Assembly: GCA_039821555.1 (NCBI GenBank)
Contig: JBCBNX010000004.1
Span: 1-64,000, forward strand
Source: Bacteroidota bacterium
GTDB lineage: Bacteria > Bacteroidota > Rhodothermia > Rhodothermales > Rubricoccaceae
Direction: 5' to 3'
DNA: 64,000 bases
Shown: positions 34,306-44,478 of the stretch, piece after piece
Numbering within the stretch: position 1 is the stretch's first letter
How the letters are laid out: each line of letters starts with the position of its first letter
Notes under the pieces: generated by a model
Databases searched by the model: none
The model's input: only the letters and a program-made list of their open reading frames with translations
Told to the model about the DNA's origin: nothing
Made by a program: the position numbers and the translations under genes

Positions 34306-34328
34306 AGTCTAGCCTCTTAATTTAGACT
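34306..34328. promoter_or_regulatory. Palindromic operator before the haem uptake cluster
   Basis: AGTCTA (34306-34311) and TAGACT (34323-34328) form a perfect 6-bp dyad with an 11-bp spacer, 13 bp before the receptor ATG. The half site resembles that of the palindrome at 41679-41695 before the second iron cluster (both contain TTTAGA). A DtxR-, Fur- or other iron-responsive repressor is plausible, as is the neighbouring LytTR protein. Confidence 0.5.
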
Positions 34329-34341
34329 CGTTCCATATAAC

Positions 34342-36585
34342 ATGCTCGTGCACCCCTACGCAACGGCGTTCGACTACGTGAAAGCTCTACCTGCGACCCT
34401 GCTCACGCACCTCAGCCTGGTGCTAGGCCTCGTGCTGCTCAGCGCGACCGGGGCAATGGCGTGGCCGATCCCGGAACAGCCCTCCTCACCGCCTGCGCGG
34501 CCCGACACGACCGCGCGGCCCGACACGACGGTCCGGCCGGACACGACGGTTCGGCTTTCCTCGGTCGTGGTCACGGCGACGCGAACCGCGAAGGAGATCG
34601 AGGACGTGGCGGTGCCCATCGCCGTCGTGAGCGCCGAGGAGATCGAGCGCCAGGGCGCCGTGCGCCTCGGCGAGGTGCTCGCGGCGGTGCCCGGCCTCCA
34701 TCTCTTCGACGACCACGGGACGGGCCTCCAGGTACAAGGCTTCGACCCAGACTACACCCTCATCCTCATCGACGGGCAACCCGTGATCGGGCGCACCGCC
34801 GGCACGCTCAGCCTTAACCGTATCACAGTGCAGGGGGTCGAGCGTGTAGAGCTCGTGCGCGGGCCGTCGTCGTCGCTCTATGGCAGCGAAGCGCTCGCAG
34901 GTGTGGTCAACATCATCACGTCGGCTCCGCAGGACGGCTGGAGTGGCAGCTACTCCGTGCGCGGCGGTTCCTTCGGATCGACCGATCTCACAGCCGAGGC
35001 GCAGGTAGGTCTGGCGCGCGGCGGCCTGCGCCTGCTCGTCAACCGCTATGCCTCGAGAGGCTATGACCTCACGCCGAACTCGTTTGGACAGACGGTTCCC
35101 GCTTTCAGCGACTGGACGGCGGACGTGCGCGCCCACGCCGAAGTGACCGACCGCCTCCGGCTCAGCCTCGGCGTCCGTGCGGCTCTCCAGGACCAAGACG
35201 GCGGCTTTGCCAGCTTCGACGACCAGGGCAACGAAGTGCGCTTTGACAACGAGGCACGTCGCGTCGATTGGAGCATCCACCCCGAAGCGCAAATCCGCCT
35301 CAACGATCGCCTCCGTCTGCGGGCAACGCTCTATGGCGCGCGCTACGCCACAGAAACCCAGGCCTTCCGTCAGCGCGACGGTAGCCTCTACTACGAAGAC
35401 GATTTCGATCAACGACTCACCCGCGCCGAAGTGCAGACCGACGCTATCTGGGGTCAGCGTCATCTCACGGTCCTCGGCGCGGGTATGACTGACGAGCGGC
35501 TCGAGAGCGCCCGCTACACCTTCAACGGCGACCAGCCAAGTGCACAGCACGTCTACGCGTTTGCGCAGCATGAATGGGCCCCGTCGCGTCTACTCGAGGC
35601 GAACGCCAGTGTGCGCTTCGACGCGCACTCCGACTATGCGGCGCAGCTCTCGCCCAAAGTGGCCGTCCTCGTGCGCCCTGCCGAGACCCTCCGGCTGCGT
35701 GCCAGTATTGGCAGCGGCTTCAAGGCTCCGGATTTTCGGCAACTCTACCTCAACTTCACCAACCCCATCGCGGGTTACTCGGTCCTAGGATCGACGCTAC
35801 TCGCGGAGGGGATCGAGCAGTTCCTGGCGTCGGGTCAAATCGAGGACGAGAACCGGGTCTTCACCGACGGAACAACGCTGAGTCCGCTTCAAAGCGAGAG
35901 CTCGGTTGCCTACAACATCGGAGCGACCTTCGCACCGTGGACGTGGCTCTCCACGTCCCTGAACGCGTTCTACAACGATGTCGAGAACCTCATCGACACA
36001 CGCAACGTGGCCCGCAAGACGAACGGGCAACCCGTCATCAGTTACTTCAACGTGGCACAGGTGTATACGCGCGGGGTTGAGATCGAGACGACGTTCCGCC
36101 CTCTCGCAGCCCTCGGCATTGAGGACCGCCATCACGTTCAGGTGCTGCTCAGCTACCAGTTTCTCCAGGCCCGCGACCGCGAGGTCGTCGACGCTATCGA
36201 GGCAGGCACCGTCTTCGGACGCGACTTTGAAGGCCGCGGCGTCCGGCTCGCGCTGGGCGACTACGGGGGCCTGTTTGGGCGCTCTCCTCACTCCGCAACC
36301 CTGCAGGCCGCCTACGATTACATCCCGCTGGGTCTTGCGGTCTCCACGCGCGCGCGATACCGCGACCGCTACGGCTACGCAGACTTCGACGGCAACGGCC
36401 TGCTCAACCGCTCTGACGAGTACATCGACGGGTATACCATTTTCGACGCCACCGTGACCAAGACTGTGCCCGGGTCCGCACGTGCCCAGATCGGCATCGA
36501 CAACGTCTTCGATGTGACGCGCGGCACGCTCGTCCCATCGCAACCAGGGCGGCGGCTCTACGTCGCGCTCCGCTTCTCACTGTGA
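34342..36585 (+). CDS. hmuR: TonB-dependent outer membrane receptor (haem/B12 type)
   Basis: The 747-aa protein has a signal peptide (LVLGLVLLSATGAMA), a short linker with RPDTT repeated three times, a plug domain (SSVVVTATRTAKEIEDVAVP, VRGPSSSLYGSEALAGVVNI) and a 22-strand barrel ending in VALRFSL. The plug resembles BtuB and HmuR. Downstream hmuY, hmuTUV and hemS-like genes favour haem. The divergent cobalamin operon makes B12 the alternative. No cobalamin riboswitch is visible in its 5' region, which also argues for haem. Confidence 0.88.
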   Translation: MLVHPYATAFDYVKALPATLLTHLSLVLGLVLLSATGAMAWPIPEQPSSPPARPDTTARPDTTVRPDTTVRLSSVVVTATRTAKEIEDVAVPIAVVSAEEIERQGAVRLGEVLAAVPGLHLFDDHGTGLQVQGFDPDYTLILIDGQPVIGRTAGTLSLNRITVQGVERVELVRGPSSSLYGSEALAGVVNIITSAPQDGWSGSYSVRGGSFGSTDLTAEAQVGLARGGLRLLVNRYASRGYDLTPNSFGQTVPAFSDWTADVRAHAEVTDRLRLSLGVRAALQDQDGGFASFDDQGNEVRFDNEARRVDWSIHPEAQIRLNDRLRLRATLYGARYATETQAFRQRDGSLYYEDDFDQRLTRAEVQTDAIWGQRHLTVLGAGMTDERLESARYTFNGDQPSAQHVYAFAQHEWAPSRLLEANASVRFDAHSDYAAQLSPKVAVLVRPAETLRLRASIGSGFKAPDFRQLYLNFTNPIAGYSVLGSTLLAEGIEQFLASGQIEDENRVFTDGTTLSPLQSESSVAYNIGATFAPWTWLSTSLNAFYNDVENLIDTRNVARKTNGQPVISYFNVAQVYTRGVEIETTFRPLAALGIEDRHHVQVLLSYQFLQARDREVVDAIEAGTVFGRDFEGRGVRLALGDYGGLFGRSPHSATLQAAYDYIPLGLAVSTRARYRDRYGYADFDGNGLLNRSDEYIDGYTIFDATVTKTVPGSARAQIGIDNVFDVTRGTLVPSQPGRRLYVALRFSL

Positions 36586-36611
36586 TATCCCCACCTACCT
36601 CTCTGCCGACC

Positions 36612-37367
36612 ATGCGTCCCCGCTTTCGCTTCTTGGCCCTCTTCGCCGCTGTCTTCGCCTTCGGCGTCGTGGGCTGTGACTCCTCGGACCCCGAGCCCGA
36701 TCCGGACCCGATGCCTGACCCGATGCCCGATCCGGATCCCGACCCCGATCCAGATCCGGATCCCGACCCCGACCCGGTCCCGCTCGTGGTTCAAACTGCC
36801 TCGGACATCGAGGCCGATCCATCCATGGGTGGCGGTGGCGGGCCGCCAACCTCGACAGGCCGCTACACGCTCTATGACCTCGATGCCGGCGAGATCGTCC
36901 TCTCGTCCTCGGTGACCGACCAGGCGATGCGTGCCGCCGACTCGACCTCGACGGCCTGGGACATCGGCTTCAACTCCACCACGATCATCATCAATGGGGG
37001 CATTAGCGGCCCAGGCCAAGGCACGGCGCAGGTCGTCGAGAACCTGTTCGAAGACATCCTAGAAGCTCCAGCGGATGGCTATGTAGCCGACGGTGGGAAT
37101 ACCGAATGCGACGATCTGCTGGCGGTCTGCCCCGGCTCCGACAACGGGTGGTACAACTACAACTTCATGATCAACCTGATCTCGCCGCTGCCCGGCCGCA
37201 CGATCCTCATGACGACCGGCGAGGGCAACTATGCGAAGGTCCAGATCCTGAGCTACTACCAGGGCAACCCCAACCCGCCCGACCCGAATGCTCCGAGTCG
37301 CTACTACACGTTCGAGTACATCGTGCAGCCGGACGGCTCGCGCGGCTTCGAGACGACAGAGGGCTAG
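36612..37367 (+). CDS. hmuY: HmuY family haem-binding lipoprotein
   Basis: The 251-aa protein starts MRPRFRFLALFAAVFAFGVV, with lipobox VGC. A surface linker made almost only of Asp-Pro repeats (residues 27-55) follows; its DNA is built of GATCCGGAC-like repeats. The HmuY domain has GRYTLYDLDAGEIVLSS, TAWDIGFNSTTIIINGGISG and the C-terminal YYTFEYIVQPDGSRGFE. In Porphyromonas gingivalis HmuY captures haem and passes it to HmuR. The gene directly follows the receptor by 26 bp. Confidence 0.9.
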   Translation: MRPRFRFLALFAAVFAFGVVGCDSSDPEPDPDPMPDPMPDPDPDPDPDPDPDPDPVPLVVQTASDIEADPSMGGGGGPPTSTGRYTLYDLDAGEIVLSSSVTDQAMRAADSTSTAWDIGFNSTTIIINGGISGPGQGTAQVVENLFEDILEAPADGYVADGGNTECDDLLAVCPGSDNGWYNYNFMINLISPLPGRTILMTTGEGNYAKVQILSYYQGNPNPPDPNAPSRYYTFEYIVQPDGSRGFETTEG

Positions 37368-37369
37368 CG

Positions 37370-38326
37370 ATGCGTGCTACCATGCTCTGGGCGAGCACGC
37401 TCGCCGTCCTCGTCTTGCTCGTCGGGTGCGGTACTGCACCCGACGGGACCTCTTCTGCTGAAACGGATAGGATCCCAGTTTCGGCAACAACGGTGACCGG
37501 GACCGATGGCGTCGTGGTGGAAGCCCCCGACGCGTCACGGATCGTGACGCTCGGCGGCCCGGTCACCGAGACTGTCTACGCGCTAGGCCTCGGCGACAAC
37601 GTCGTGGGCGCAGACATCTCCAGCGTCTTCCCCGCAGACGTGGAGGAGAAGCCGCGCCTCGGCTACTTTCGGCAGTCGTCGGCCGAGGGCATCCTCTCGC
37701 TGGAGCCTACGCTCGTGATCGCGCTCGACGGGCTTGGCCCCCCCGCGGTGACTGACCAGGTCCGCGCAGCGGGCGTGCCGGTCTTGCTCGTGGAGGAAGC
37801 CGAGACACTCGAAGAGGCCCAAGTGCGCGTGCGCACCCTCGGGCAGGCGCTCGGACGCCCCATGCGGGCGGAGGCAGTCCTCGACACCATGCGCGCGGGC
37901 CTCCTGCGTGCCGAAGCTGCCCACCCGGCGATCCCGCCAAAGGCGCTCTTTATCTACGCGCGCGGTGCAGGCCTCGTGAGCGTCTCCGGTACTGGTACCG
38001 CCGCCGAGCGGGTGATGGAGCTGGCCGGTGCCGAGAATGCCGTCACGGCATTCGAGGGCTTCCAGGCGCTCACGGCCGAGTCGGCCGTCGAGGCGGCTCC
38101 CGACGTGCTGGTGATCCCGGCGCGCGGCCTCGAAAGCCTCGGCGGCGTGGATGGCTTGTTGGCACAACCTGGCCTCGGTCAGACACCAGCCGGGCAAAAC
38201 CGCCACGTCGTCGCGGTAGACGACGCACTGCTGCTGGGCCTCGGCCCGCGCGTCGGCGAGGGCGTGCTTGAACTCGCGCAGGCGCTCTCCGGCGTCTCCG
38301 AGATGGTATCCGCGACCGACGTATGA
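37370..38326 (+). CDS. hmuT: Haemin ABC transporter substrate-binding lipoprotein
   Basis: The 318-aa protein has a lipoprotein signal (AVLVLLVGCGTAPDG) and the HmuT/ShuT pattern RIVTLGGPVTETVYALGLGD, VVGADISSVFP, KPRLGYFRQSSAEGILSLEP and ALFIYARGAGLVSVSGTGTA. The last block is characteristic of haem-binding rather than B12-binding members. It begins 2 bp after the hmuY stop and overlaps the permease by 4 bp. Confidence 0.9.
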   Translation: MRATMLWASTLAVLVLLVGCGTAPDGTSSAETDRIPVSATTVTGTDGVVVEAPDASRIVTLGGPVTETVYALGLGDNVVGADISSVFPADVEEKPRLGYFRQSSAEGILSLEPTLVIALDGLGPPAVTDQVRAAGVPVLLVEEAETLEEAQVRVRTLGQALGRPMRAEAVLDTMRAGLLRAEAAHPAIPPKALFIYARGAGLVSVSGTGTAAERVMELAGAENAVTAFEGFQALTAESAVEAAPDVLVIPARGLESLGGVDGLLAQPGLGQTPAGQNRHVVAVDDALLLGLGPRVGEGVLELAQALSGVSEMVSATDV

Positions 38327-39576
38327 CCGGAGCGTCCCTGGCCGTCCTACTCGACCGCCCCGCACCCTCTGGTGACGGGGCGGACTCGTCGGTGGCGGGG
38401 ACGCTAGAACCGGGACAAAGAACGTCAGAGCGAGAGCGAACGCGCAAGAGCAAGGCGGTGCCAGCTGTGGGAGAGTCCGCAGGTGGGGTCGCCTCCCCGA
38501 ACGCGATGCCTCGCTCCCGCTCGCATGCAGGCCGCGCCCTGGCCGTGCTCACCGTTGCCCTCGGTGTGTCCATGGTGCTGGCGCTGGGTATTGGCGCGGT
38601 AGCGATCTCGCCGGGTGCCGTCCTTGCCATCCTTGCCGCGCAGGTAGGCCTGGACCAAGTCGGCACGGCGATGTCGTGGGACTACACTGGGCAGCAGGCG
38701 CTCGTGCTGACTGGGATCCGGCTGCCGCGGGTGCTCCTCGGCGTGCTGGTAGGATCGGCGCTGGCGGTGAGTGGTGCCCTTATGCAGGGCCTCTTCCGCA
38801 ACCCGCTTGCCGACCCTGGCCTCATCGGTGTGTCGAGCGGGGCTGCGCTCGGAGCGTCCACCATGATCGTGCTCGGCGGGTCGGTGCTGAGCAGCGTAGC
38901 AGCTGTTCTCGGCCTCTTCGGGGTGGCGTTTGGCGCGTTTGCAGGCGGTCTCGTCGTGACGGTGCTAGTCTACCGTATCGCCACGCGGGGGCGACGTACC
39001 GACGTAGCCACGATGCTGCTTGCGGGGATCGCCCTCAACGCGCTCTGCGGCGCGGGCACCGGCGCACTCGTCCTCTTCAGCGACGAAGGGCAGCTTCGCA
39101 GCCTCACGTTCTGGACGCTCGGTAGCCTCGGCGGGGCGACGTGGCCGACGGTGCTGGCGGTGGTGCCTTTTGTGGGTGTCTTGCTGGCAGCAGCGCCTCG
39201 ACTTGCGCGGGCCCTCAATGCGCTGCTCCTCGGCGAGTCCGAGGCGCGGCACCTCGGCGTGCGCGTCGATCTCGTGAAGCGCCTCGTCATCGGGCTAGCG
39301 GCGTTGGCCGTGGGCGCGGTGACGGCGGTGAGCGGGCTCATCGGCTTTGTGGGGCTCGTGGTGCCGCACCTGGTCCGACTTATGATCGGCCCCGACCATC
39401 GAACGCTGTTGCCCGCCTCCGCGCTTCTCGGTGCGACGCTGCTCGTGGCTGCCGATACGATCGCCCGCGTGGCCATTGAGCCGGCCGAGGTACCGATTGG
39501 TATTCTCACGGCGCTCGGCGGCGCTCCGTTCTTCCTCGCGTTGCTGCTCCACCGGCGTCGCGACTACGCGCTGTAG
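38323..39576 (+). CDS. hmuU: Haemin ABC transporter permease (FecCD family)
   Basis: The protein is 417 aa from the ATGA overlap with hmuT. A later ATG at 38509 would remove a 62-residue Ser/Arg-rich head that is unusual for the family. Both starts are possible. The FecCD core has ten helices with VLTGIRLPRVLLGVLVGSAL, ALMQGLFRNPLADPGLIGVS, and GLIGFVGLVVPHLVRLMIGP as the ATPase-contact loop. It would carry haem across the inner membrane with HmuTV. Confidence 0.9.
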   Translation: MTGASLAVLLDRPAPSGDGADSSVAGTLEPGQRTSERERTRKSKAVPAVGESAGGVASPNAMPRSRSHAGRALAVLTVALGVSMVLALGIGAVAISPGAVLAILAAQVGLDQVGTAMSWDYTGQQALVLTGIRLPRVLLGVLVGSALAVSGALMQGLFRNPLADPGLIGVSSGAALGASTMIVLGGSVLSSVAAVLGLFGVAFGAFAGGLVVTVLVYRIATRGRRTDVATMLLAGIALNALCGAGTGALVLFSDEGQLRSLTFWTLGSLGGATWPTVLAVVPFVGVLLAAAPRLARALNALLLGESEARHLGVRVDLVKRLVIGLAALAVGAVTAVSGLIGFVGLVVPHLVRLMIGPDHRTLLPASALLGATLLVAADTIARVAIEPAEVPIGILTALGGAPFFLALLLHRRRDYAL

Positions 39577-39589
39577 AACACCTCGCCCC

Positions 39590-40420
39590 ATGCTCACCCT
39601 CGACACCGTACGCTACTCTGTGGGGACGAACGCGCTGGTCGTGGACGTCTCGCTCGCGGTGAATCCAGGCGAGGTGGTCGCGGTAGTCGGCGCAAATGGG
39701 GCGGGCAAAACGACGCTTCTGCGTATGGCGAGCGGCGACTTGACGCCGAGCACAGGCACCGTTCGGCTTGACGCCCGTGAACTCCGGTCCTATGCCCCCG
39801 ACGCTCTCGCCCAGCGGCGGGCCGTGCTCCCGCAGCACGCCGCGCTCACCTTTGGCTTCACCGCGCGCGAGGTCGTGCTCCTGGGCCGCACGCCACACGC
39901 GGCTGGGCAAGCAATGGACGACGCGGTCGCTGCCCAGGCGCTGCACCTTGGGGGTGTGACGCACCTCACCGAGCGCGCCTACCCGACACTCTCGGGTGGG
40001 GAGCAGCAGCGCGTCCACTTCGCGCGCACGTTGGCGCAACTCTGGGAAGCTCCGCCGGCCGGGTCGCGCTACCTGCTCCTAGACGAGCCAACGGCGAGCC
40101 TGGATCCTGCTCACCAGCATGCCGTGCTTGGTGTCTCCAAGCGCTGCGCTGAGGCAGGCGTGGGCGTCCTCGCCGTGCTGCACGACCTCAACCTGGCCGC
40201 CTACTACGCCGACCGCATCGCCGTCCTGAAGCAGGGCCGCCTCGTGGCGCTGGGTCCACCTTCGGCGGTGCTCACGACCGAAACGATCCGCGACGCCTTC
40301 GGCCTCGACGCGCTCGTCGAGACGCACCCCACCGTGGGCTGCCCGCTCGTAATCGCGGATCCGACGGCGCGTTTCAGCACGCCTTCCTTTCACTCGCTAC
40401 CCACCTCGACTCATGCCTGA
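39590..40420 (+). CDS. hmuV: Haemin ABC transporter ATP-binding protein
   Basis: The 276-aa ATPase shows Walker A GANGAGKTTLLR, signature TLSGGEQQRVHFARTLAQL, Walker B YLLLDEPTASLD and switch His in VLHDLNLAAYYADRI. The start MLTLDTVRYSVGTNALVVDV follows the hmuU stop by 13 bp. Its end overlaps the HemS-like gene by 8 bp. Confidence 0.93.
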   Translation: MLTLDTVRYSVGTNALVVDVSLAVNPGEVVAVVGANGAGKTTLLRMASGDLTPSTGTVRLDARELRSYAPDALAQRRAVLPQHAALTFGFTAREVVLLGRTPHAAGQAMDDAVAAQALHLGGVTHLTERAYPTLSGGEQQRVHFARTLAQLWEAPPAGSRYLLLDEPTASLDPAHQHAVLGVSKRCAEAGVGVLAVLHDLNLAAYYADRIAVLKQGRLVALGPPSAVLTTETIRDAFGLDALVETHPTVGCPLVIADPTARFSTPSFHSLPTSTHA

Positions 40421-41525
40421 CGTCTCCCTTGCTCCGACGGCCGGTGCCGTCACGGTGCCCGGCCACGCCGACCTCGCAGCCCGCTGGGCGGCCCTGCGCG
40501 CGGACACCCCCAGTATTCGCATCCGCAACGCGGCTGCCGACCTCGGCGTCAGCGAGGCCGACCTCCTCGCCACCAATCTCGGCCAGGACGACCTGGCTGC
40601 CGTGCACACCATCCGCCTCGATGGGGGGTGGGGCGCGCTGCTCCAGGAGATCGAGTCAATGGGGACGGTGATGGCGCTCACCCGCAACGACGCCTGCGTG
40701 CACGAGAAGCATGGCGTCTACCGCAACGTCAAGATGATCGAGGCCCACGCCATCGGCCTCGTGCTGGACGAGGACATCGACTTGCGGCTCTTCCTCGGAC
40801 GCTGGCGCTACGGGTTCGCCGTGGCGACGCCGTTCGATGGGGCGAAGGACGGCCTCCGCCGCAGCCTCCAGTTCTTCGACGCGCACGGCATGGCCGTCCA
40901 TAAGGTCTTCCTCACGCGTAAGAGCAACGTCGAGGCCTACGAGCAGATCGTCAGGAAGTACCGCCACCGCGACCAGCACGACCCCATCGAGTTCGAGGCG
41001 CCGTTCGTTCCCGAAGCCGAGACGCCGGACGCTGAGATCGACCGCGCGGCTTTCCTCCAAGGCTGGGCCGAACTCAAGGACACGCATGACTTCTTCCCGC
41101 TGCTCAAAGACCACGGCGTGAGCCGCACGCAGGCGCTGCGCTTCGCCGAGGGCACCTTCGCCGAGCGCGTCACGCTCGACAGCGCCCGTCGCACGCTTGA
41201 CTTCGCCGGCGAGACGAAGACGCCGATCATGGTGTTCGTCGCCAACCGAGGCTGTATCCAGATCCACACGGGGCCTGTGAAGAAGCTCAAGGAGTATGGC
41301 GCGTGGTACAACGTGCTCGACCCCGGCTTCAACCTGCATCTGCGCGAAGACGCCATCACTGAGGCCTGGGTCGTCCGCAAGCCTACTGCGGACGGTGTGG
41401 TGACGGCGCTCGAACTGTTCGATGCAGAGGGCGAGGTGATCACACAGATGTTCGGCAAGCGCAAGCCAGGGTTACCGGAATTGGAAGACTGGCGCGGGAT
41501 CCTCGCTGCACTACCCCGTACCTAG
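40413..41525 (+). CDS. hmuS: HemS/HmuS family haem-degrading or trafficking protein
   Basis: The 370-aa cytoplasmic protein has the duplicated ChuX/HemS fold: ALRADTPSIRIRNAAADLGV and ESMGTVMALTRNDACVHEKH in the first half, then TPIMVFVANRGCIQIHTGPV and YNVLDPGFNLHLREDAITEA in the second. The conserved haem-ligand histidine region is in HEKHGVY. It handles or opens haem after import to release iron. It is the last gene of the cluster. Confidence 0.93.
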   Translation: MPDVSLAPTAGAVTVPGHADLAARWAALRADTPSIRIRNAAADLGVSEADLLATNLGQDDLAAVHTIRLDGGWGALLQEIESMGTVMALTRNDACVHEKHGVYRNVKMIEAHAIGLVLDEDIDLRLFLGRWRYGFAVATPFDGAKDGLRRSLQFFDAHGMAVHKVFLTRKSNVEAYEQIVRKYRHRDQHDPIEFEAPFVPEAETPDAEIDRAAFLQGWAELKDTHDFFPLLKDHGVSRTQALRFAEGTFAERVTLDSARRTLDFAGETKTPIMVFVANRGCIQIHTGPVKKLKEYGAWYNVLDPGFNLHLREDAITEAWVVRKPTADGVVTALELFDAEGEVITQMFGKRKPGLPELEDWRGILAALPRT

Positions 41526-41678
41526 AGGCTGGTCGAGTTAGGTAAGGCGTGGCCCTAGGTCGTTCATAGACCTGCATTATTTATGTGTTCGTCTCGGCTG
41601 TGGGCCGATGCCTTGTCTCCTTTTTTTGGGGAGGTTTCCACTCTTCACGGAATCACCCAAACGTCCGTTGATCGCTTC

Positions 41679-41695
41679 TTTAGATTTGGTCTAAA
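41679..41695. promoter_or_regulatory. Palindromic operator before the second iron cluster
   Basis: TTTAGA (41679-41684), 5 bp, and TCTAAA (41690-41695) form a perfect 17-bp dyad, 34 bp before the imelysin ATG in a 204-bp gap. Position and half-site type suit an iron-responsive repressor. A weak inverted repeat, ACCTAG (41519-41524) with CTAGGT, may act as terminator after hmuS. Confidence 0.55.
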
Positions 41696-41729
41696 CTCGA
41701 ATCCCACCTTGTTCACCACTCTCATTCTG

Positions 41730-42932
<1,203 letters not shown>

Positions 42933-43028
42933 TCCTACACTCGTTTCATGCGTGCCCCTACTCGGCACAGCACGTCTGCCCGCCCTCGTCGCCGTGAAGG
43001 TGGCGAGGGTGTGGCACTTTATCTCGGT

Positions 43029-44447
43029 ATGAAAACGCTCTTGCTTCGTCTCTTTGCCTGCACGTTGATCCCGGTGCTGAGCTGGGGGTTCATCGCGTGC
43101 GACGGAGCGGGGGAGGACCTCAACGCTCTCGTCGCCGAGCCTGGGGAGGAGCTGTCCGGGGGAGCGAGGGGGACCATCTTCAACTCAGGGGCAAACGCCT
43201 TCGGCCTACCGTCGCCGGGCCTCGACAACCAGGAAGAGCTGTTTTTCGGCGTCGGCAACTCGTTCTTCAACCAGAGCTGGGTGTCGGCCCCGGCGTCCAC
43301 GACAGCGCGTGACGGGCTGGGGCCGTTTTTCAACGCACGCACGTGTTCCAGCTGTCACTTCAAAGACGGTCGCGGTCGGCCGCCTGCGTTCCCGGGCGAG
43401 CGCCCGACGGGCTGGCTAGTCCGCACGAGCGTCGGCAGCCTCGACGCGCAGGGCAACCCCGTAGGCGACGAGCGCTACGGCACGCAGATCCAGGACGCCG
43501 CAAACAATGGTTTCCCCGCTGAGGCTGCGCTTGCGGTGACCTACGAGGAGGTACCCGGCCAGTTTGCCGACGGAACGCCGTACTCGCTGCGTCGCCCGAC
43601 GATCACGGTCAGCGACGAGGCCTACGGGCCGCTCGGCACCCTCCCGCTCTCGGGGCGCACAGCCAACCACCTTTCGGGGATGGGCCTCCTCGAAGCCATC
43701 CCCGAGGCGACCATCCTCGCCCTGGCCGACCCCGACGACATGGATGGCGACGGCATTTCGGGGCGCGCCAATATGGTTTGGAACGTCCGCGAGCAGCGCC
43801 GCACGCTGGGTCGCTTCGGCTGGAAGGCCGAGCAGCCCACGGTCGAGCAGCAGGTGGCGAGCGCGTTCCACGGCGACATGGGGCTGACATCGGCGCTCTT
43901 CCCCGAGGAAAACTGCGCGCCCGCCTCGCCGGGCTGCACCGACGCGCCCACGGGCGGCTCGCCGGAAGTGGAGGAGAAGGGCCTGAGCCGCGTCACCCTC
44001 TACTCGGGCAGCCTCGCCGTCCCGGCCCGCCGCGACTGGCAGGAGCCCGCCGTGCTCCGCGGCAAGGCACTCTTCGCACAACTCGGCTGCGCCAACTGCC
44101 ACGTGCCCAAGTTCGAGACGGGCCCAAGCACCATCGCAGCCTCGCACGAACACCAGGTGATCCGGCCCTACACCGACCTGCTCCTCCACGACATGGGCGA
44201 CGGCCTCGCCGACGGCCTGGAGACGTTCGATGCCTCGGGCCGCGAGTGGCGCACGCCGCCGCTCTGGGGCCTGGGCCTGATCCAGACGGTCAACGGCCAT
44301 ATGGAACTGCTGCATGACGGGCGCGCGCGCGGCGTCGTCGAGGCCATCCTCTGGCACGGCGGCGAGGCGGAGGCCTCCCGCGAGCAGTTCCGCCAGCTTT
44401 CCCAGGCAGAGCGCGACGACCTCGTCCGCTTCCTGCACTCGCTCTGA
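43029..44447 (+). CDS. Di-haem oxidoreductase (DHOR/IrpB-like) lipoprotein
   Basis: The 472-aa protein starts MKTLLLRLFACTLIPVLSWG, with a possible lipobox FIAC. It contains two c-type haem motifs, CSSCH in ARTCSSCHFKDGRGRPPAF and CANCH in FAQLGCANCHVPKF. The family marks are DGLGPFFNARTC, ANHLSGMGLLEAIP and PLWGLGLIQTVNGH. DHOR proteins are found with imelysins and may act in redox steps of iron or haem uptake. It is located in the periplasm or outer membrane. Confidence 0.92.
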   Translation: MKTLLLRLFACTLIPVLSWGFIACDGAGEDLNALVAEPGEELSGGARGTIFNSGANAFGLPSPGLDNQEELFFGVGNSFFNQSWVSAPASTTARDGLGPFFNARTCSSCHFKDGRGRPPAFPGERPTGWLVRTSVGSLDAQGNPVGDERYGTQIQDAANNGFPAEAALAVTYEEVPGQFADGTPYSLRRPTITVSDEAYGPLGTLPLSGRTANHLSGMGLLEAIPEATILALADPDDMDGDGISGRANMVWNVREQRRTLGRFGWKAEQPTVEQQVASAFHGDMGLTSALFPEENCAPASPGCTDAPTGGSPEVEEKGLSRVTLYSGSLAVPARRDWQEPAVLRGKALFAQLGCANCHVPKFETGPSTIAASHEHQVIRPYTDLLLHDMGDGLADGLETFDASGREWRTPPLWGLGLIQTVNGHMELLHDGRARGVVEAILWHGGEAEASREQFRQLSQAERDDLVRFLHSL

Positions 44448-44478
44448 GTACCCACCACCGCTCTACGTTTTCCTTCCC

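Noticed and set aside
34191..34341. A second cobalamin riboswitch before the TonB receptor
   Set aside because: None of the AGGGAA, CCGGTG or GCAACGGT blocks is present on the plus strand.
41621..41640. T-run after CTCC and before GGGGAG as an intrinsic terminator of hmuS
   Set aside because: The T-run lies in the loop rather than after a stem, so it is not a normal terminator.
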